From Polynucleobacter sp. MWH-UH25E (lineage in GTDB: Bacteria; Pseudomonadota; Gammaproteobacteria; Burkholderiales; Burkholderiaceae): a stretch of 64,000 nucleotides of DNA. The stretch lies in the NCBI RefSeq assembly GCF_018687095.1, contig NZ_CP061286.1, positions 1,687,221-1,751,220 on the forward strand, written 5' to 3'. The number at the start of each line of letters is the position of its first letter. Within the stretch, counting starts at the first letter, position 1. The position numbers were made by a program, and so were the translations under genes. Shown piece after piece: positions 61,158-64,000 of the stretch. The notes beneath the pieces were generated by a model, which saw only the letters and a program-made list of their open reading frames with translations, made no database searches and was not told where the DNA came from.

Positions 61158-61537
61158 AGCATCTGATCTACTTTGTAGAAAAACTTGCGGGCATAAGCAA
61201 GAATCTCTTTATCACTTGGATGATCCACCGTTTCTACACCAACGATTTTTTCAGCAATCTTTGGATCATGATGATGCGCATGCTTAATCAACTCTAATTT
61301 AGCCGAACCAGGGCCTAGAACCAAGATTTCCTTGGACTCATTTACCGCCTGAATAACTGAATGGAGATATTTGGGATCCAATTCGACTTTTCCGCTACCC
61401 ACCTCTCCACCCTTATGATGCAAATGCTGGTGGCTTGATTTGCTTTTAATGATTTCAGCTTGACTGGCTGATTCACTCAAAAACATCACGTGTGCTTGTT
61501 GATGGTCAATCCAAATAACGGCATGATTTAATGACAT
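61154..61537 (-). CDS. Bacterial eRF1-domain-3-like protein (baeRF-related)
   Basis: 127 residues. The pattern HAVIWIDHQQAHVMFL at the N-terminus, a His-rich segment (SHQHLHHKGGEVGSGK), and the C-terminal ILVLGPGSAKLELIKHAHHH and KIVGVETVDHPSDKEILAYARKFF match proteins often labelled translational machinery proteins, related to eRF1 domain 3. These lack the catalytic GGQ domain, so a true release-factor role is unlikely. It is first in a three-gene set. A function in ribosome rescue or stress is speculative. Confidence 0.78.
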   Translation of the reverse strand: MSLNHAVIWIDHQQAHVMFLSESASQAEIIKSKSSHQHLHHKGGEVGSGKVELDPKYLHSVIQAVNESKEILVLGPGSAKLELIKHAHHHDPKIAEKIVGVETVDHPSDKEILAYARKFFYKVDQML

Positions 61538-61638
61538 ACTTTTCCTTAATACAATCGTCTAGATTTCTTCAGAATACTCTTGGAATAGCAGATAGACTAT
61601 TTCGGACTTGATTTATATCAAATGCTGGGCAATAAACA

Positions 61639-62535
61639 CTAAAAATTTAGTAATCTAGCACTTATAAATAACCTATCAACTTGTGTAATGGGGTCCCTAA
61701 ATTGAATTTCTTTAGCTAGCAACTGCAGGGGCTTTGAAAAATCCAGGTCGTATTCTTGGTAAGGCGTGAGTACAGGATAAATCTGATCATTCCGAATGGG
61801 TATACCCAAAGCATTAAGATGGCAACGTAACTGGTGTTTCTTGCCGGTATTAGGGTTGAGTCGATATTTCGCCCACGCACCTGAAACTTCCATCAGCTCT
61901 ATCAAAGTATTAGTATTGGGTGCGCCATGTACTTCCTGCATTTGTAGAAAGTGGGCTGATTCCTCAATGCGACTTTGGTAAGTCAAGGGCAATTTGTCAG
62001 ACAAATCCTGAGAAAATGGGGCAATAGCTTCATAAAACTTATTTACAGAGCGATCACGAAATAGATTTTGATATTGTGCTCTCTCTTCAGGATTAATTGA
62101 GAAAATAACCAAACCTGCCGTATCTCGGTCAATACGATGAATTGGACTGAGCGTAGGAATTTGCGTTTTTTTCTTCAGGCGATTCAGAAGTGTTTGGTGC
62201 AAATACAAGCCGCTAGGTGTGACTGGCAGAAAATGGGGCTTATCGGCTACAAGGATATGATCATCTTGAAAAAGAATTTTTTCCTCAAAGGGAATTTCTG
62301 GCTCACGCTCCAATCTTCTAAAGTAAATCAGGTGTGAGTTTGGGCGATATGAATCCGATGCCGATAAAACATGTCCATCCAAATCTAAAATTAAACCTTC
62401 CTTAAATCGACTCTCCCACTCACGCGCATTCACATGCGGGAATTGCTTAATAAAGAAATGCAGCAAGCTCAAATGAGATTGCCCTGCAGGCAAATAAACC
62501 CGCGAAGAAGATATCCCCTCTGAATTAACTAACAT
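61639..62535 (-). CDS. RluA-family rRNA/tRNA pseudouridine synthase
   Basis: 298 residues. The catalytic Asp lies in SPIHRIDRDTAGLVIFS. Other motifs: ILVADKPHFLPVTPSG, FRDRSVNKFYEAIAPF, LNPNTGKKHQLRCHLNALGIPIRNDQIYPVL. The first ~85 residues resemble a small S4-like or linker region. The subgroup (RluA, RluC or RluD) cannot be set from sequence reading; the pocket residues suggest an RluA-like member. It is divergent from the GGDEF gene. Confidence 0.92.
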   Translation of the reverse strand: MLVNSEGISSSRVYLPAGQSHLSLLHFFIKQFPHVNAREWESRFKEGLILDLDGHVLSASDSYRPNSHLIYFRRLEREPEIPFEEKILFQDDHILVADKPHFLPVTPSGLYLHQTLLNRLKKKTQIPTLSPIHRIDRDTAGLVIFSINPEERAQYQNLFRDRSVNKFYEAIAPFSQDLSDKLPLTYQSRIEESAHFLQMQEVHGAPNTNTLIELMEVSGAWAKYRLNPNTGKKHQLRCHLNALGIPIRNDQIYPVLTPYQEYDLDFSKPLQLLAKEIQFRDPITQVDRLFISARLLNF

Positions 62536-62635
62536 ATCGATTGATCAACGACTAGATAAATGAATTTTGTACGAGTATAGTAATAAAAGATGTAACTAAT
62601 AGATTTACTAACAACATCAAGCGGGCTACAGAAAC

Positions 62636-63502
62636 GTGAATATAGGCACCATCACAATTTACTTGGTAGCAATACTAATTCAAGGCATCGCAATATTCTT
62701 TGCTTTAATAGTATCTAAAAAGGCGCCTCAAAGCTATCGTTGGGGCTGGGTATTTCTAAGCATGGGTTTTTTAATCATTCTGGCCCGAAGAATTAACCCT
62801 CTTCTCGAGACCTTTCAAACTGGACATCAGAACCTGTTTGATGCGATCCTTTCGTTTATTATTTCCAGCTTTCTATTAATTGGATCTATTGGCATCCATC
62901 GCTTTATATCCCGCATCCGCTCTGACAATGACCTCCTTTGTGGATTGTCGGAATTAGACCCCCTAACTCATGCCTATAGTCGTTCAGAAATTCTTTATCG
63001 CCTGTCAAATGAAATTCAACGTCACCTGCGCACTTCCCGCCCTTTGGCAATTCTTGAAATAGATATCGACCGATTTAAGCTCGTAAATGATCAATATGGG
63101 CATGCTATAGGTGATGAAATTCTTCAGTTTTTAACACAACAGATTCAATTACAACTTCGTACGAATGATCACCTTGGAAGAATTGGTGGCGAAGAATTTA
63201 TCGTAGTTCTTCCCGAAACAAATGAAAAATCCGCACTAATCATTGCCGAACGTATTCGCACTCATATAGAAATGCAGACCTACTTTACTCGCGTAGAGTC
63301 GACCCCTATTCAAATCACCATCAGCATTGGTCTTAGCGCCACCACCACTGAAAACAATGGTAAAACAGCTGGCCAAATTAACGTAGACCTCGTGAAGCAA
63401 GCAGATCAAGCAATGTATAACGCAAAAAATACCGGCAGAAATAAATCTTCATGCTGGAGTGAGATAAATCAAAATGGGATGATCAACTCCTCCATTAGAT
63501 AA
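62636..63502 (+). CDS. Membrane-bound GGDEF diguanylate cyclase
   Basis: 288 residues from a GTG start at 62636. Three membrane segments lie in the first ~90 residues (about 3-25, 34-54 and 65-90). The GGDEF domain keeps its active motif as GGEEF (RIGGEEFIVV) and an inhibitory I-site, RTND, five residues upstream. Also DPLTHAYSR and EIDIDRFKLVNDQYGHAIGDEIL. It should make c-di-GMP under feedback control. Its 3' end overlaps the convergent barrel gene by 34 bases. Confidence 0.93.
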   Translation: MNIGTITIYLVAILIQGIAIFFALIVSKKAPQSYRWGWVFLSMGFLIILARRINPLLETFQTGHQNLFDAILSFIISSFLLIGSIGIHRFISRIRSDNDLLCGLSELDPLTHAYSRSEILYRLSNEIQRHLRTSRPLAILEIDIDRFKLVNDQYGHAIGDEILQFLTQQIQLQLRTNDHLGRIGGEEFIVVLPETNEKSALIIAERIRTHIEMQTYFTRVESTPIQITISIGLSATTTENNGKTAGQINVDLVKQADQAMYNAKNTGRNKSSCWSEINQNGMINSSIR

Positions 63503-64000
63503 CGATAGAAGTAATTGGGCCCCAGAAATCCTGCCGACTTACCATAACCCAATCTGGTCTTTAGGTAGTAATCCTTTGAGTTAACGGGACTGGTTGCTGC
63601 AAATTCATATAACTGCGTGGTTGTGCTCGGATCTTGACTAATCGTTTGCCGTCCAACGCCCGCTGTTCCACTAAGCATCCAACCGGACATAAACTTTCTG
63701 AAACCAAGTGCAATCATGGTCTCGCTATATTCGGTTGGATTGAAGTAATTATTAGCCACAGTAGTATTCGTGTCGCGATACTTTCGATAACGTAATTGCG
63801 CAGTCACCCCATACTCAGGTACTAAATCGTAAATTAATTTCGCCTTCACTGTTGGTCGAGTATTAGTGTCAGAAAAGTACATATTTCCACCCATCAATAC
63901 CACTGATAGCCTCTCCAGCAATTGTTGCTCAATGCTAATTCCTGGGAAAGTGTAATAAATTCCATTATTCAAGGAATTTTGTGTTTCAACTCGATCTCGG
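63469..64000 (-). CDS. C-terminal part of an outer membrane beta-barrel protein (5' end off-window)
   Basis: The minus-strand frame is open from the right edge to the stop at 63469, giving about 176 residues. Alternating strands with aromatic residues (VTAQLRYRKYRD, YSETMIALGFRKF, WMLSGTAGVGRQ, YYLKTRLGYGKSAGFLGPNYFYRYL) and a terminal Phe (EELIIPF) fit a barrel recognised by BamA. The family is uncertain; a polysaccharide-export porin of PgaA type or a TPR-porin are possible because a diguanylate cyclase is next to it. The true start lies beyond the window. Confidence 0.75.
   Translation of the reverse strand, partial: RDRVETQNSLNNGIYYTFPGISIEQQLLERLSVVLMGGNMYFSDTNTRPTVKAKLIYDLVPEYGVTAQLRYRKYRDTNTTVANNYFNPTEYSETMIALGFRKFMSGWMLSGTAGVGRQTISQDPSTTTQLYEFAATSPVNSKDYYLKTRLGYGKSAGFLGPNYFYRYLMEELIIPF

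Noticed and set aside
1..64000. CRISPR array, prophage, transposon or rRNA
   Set aside because: No regularly spaced direct repeats, integrase, transposase or rRNA-like sequence was seen; the three tRNA genes show no flanking duplicated ends.

Overview
The window looks like a chromosomal segment of a freshwater betaproteobacterium, most likely Polynucleobacter or a close Burkholderiaceae relative. This is inferred from moderate GC content, compact operons, and a gene set of NadA/NadB/NadC, class I fumarase, NAD-dependent formate dehydrogenase, Bug-type binding proteins and a partial Sox cluster. No rRNA, insertion sequence, integrase, phage gene or CRISPR array is visible. No gene-free stretch exceeds about 300 bases; the longest, 16690-16962, is a divergent promoter region.

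Bases 1-16689 hold a tightly packed minus-strand operon for surface adhesion and secretion. In transcription order it encodes a TolC/NodT-type outer membrane factor, a double-length fused type I secretion ABC ATPase, an HlyD-type adaptor, a LuxR-HTH protein with a dead cyclase-like domain, a periplasmic ClpP-like protein, a TPR + beta-barrel (Slam/DUF560-like) protein, a FecR-domain exoprotein, and a very large VCBS-repeat adhesin that runs off the left edge. This is the most unusual part of the window: it combines a type I system with an asymmetric fused ATPase, a candidate type XI (Slam-like) pair, and built-in regulators.

Bases 16963-23475 hold nucleotide second-messenger proteins: a GAF-HD-GYP phosphodiesterase, a MerR-HTH/PAS/class III cyclase fusion with repeated octamers upstream, and a MASE1-PAS-GGDEF-EAL protein. 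A further membrane GGDEF protein sits at 62636. Bases 23612-27342 carry NAD biosynthesis (nadA, nadC, convergent nadB), with a mazEF toxin-antitoxin pair directly upstream of nadB. Bases 28050-32776 encode formate dehydrogenase (fdsA and a fused NuoE-NuoF-like subunit).

Bases 32965-46896 mix small secreted proteins and lipoproteins, a TumE/HTH toxin-antitoxin pair, two Ntn-hydrolases, acetyl-CoA synthetase, fumarase, murI-tonB-exbB-exbD, and tRNA-Ser(GGA) and tRNA-Leu(UAA). Bases 46972-53853 carry purU, a soxXYZA cluster without soxB/CD, a Tat-exported two-subunit molybdenum hydroxylase, and cidAB. Bases 53859-64000 carry an omega-aminotransferase, a Bug receptor with gamma-glutamyltransferase, a Pif1/RecD-like helicase, tRNA-His, dusA, a small-protein operon, an RluA-type pseudouridine synthase, a diguanylate cyclase and the end of an outer membrane barrel gene.

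All identifications come from reading the sequence and remembered family motifs; no database search was run.
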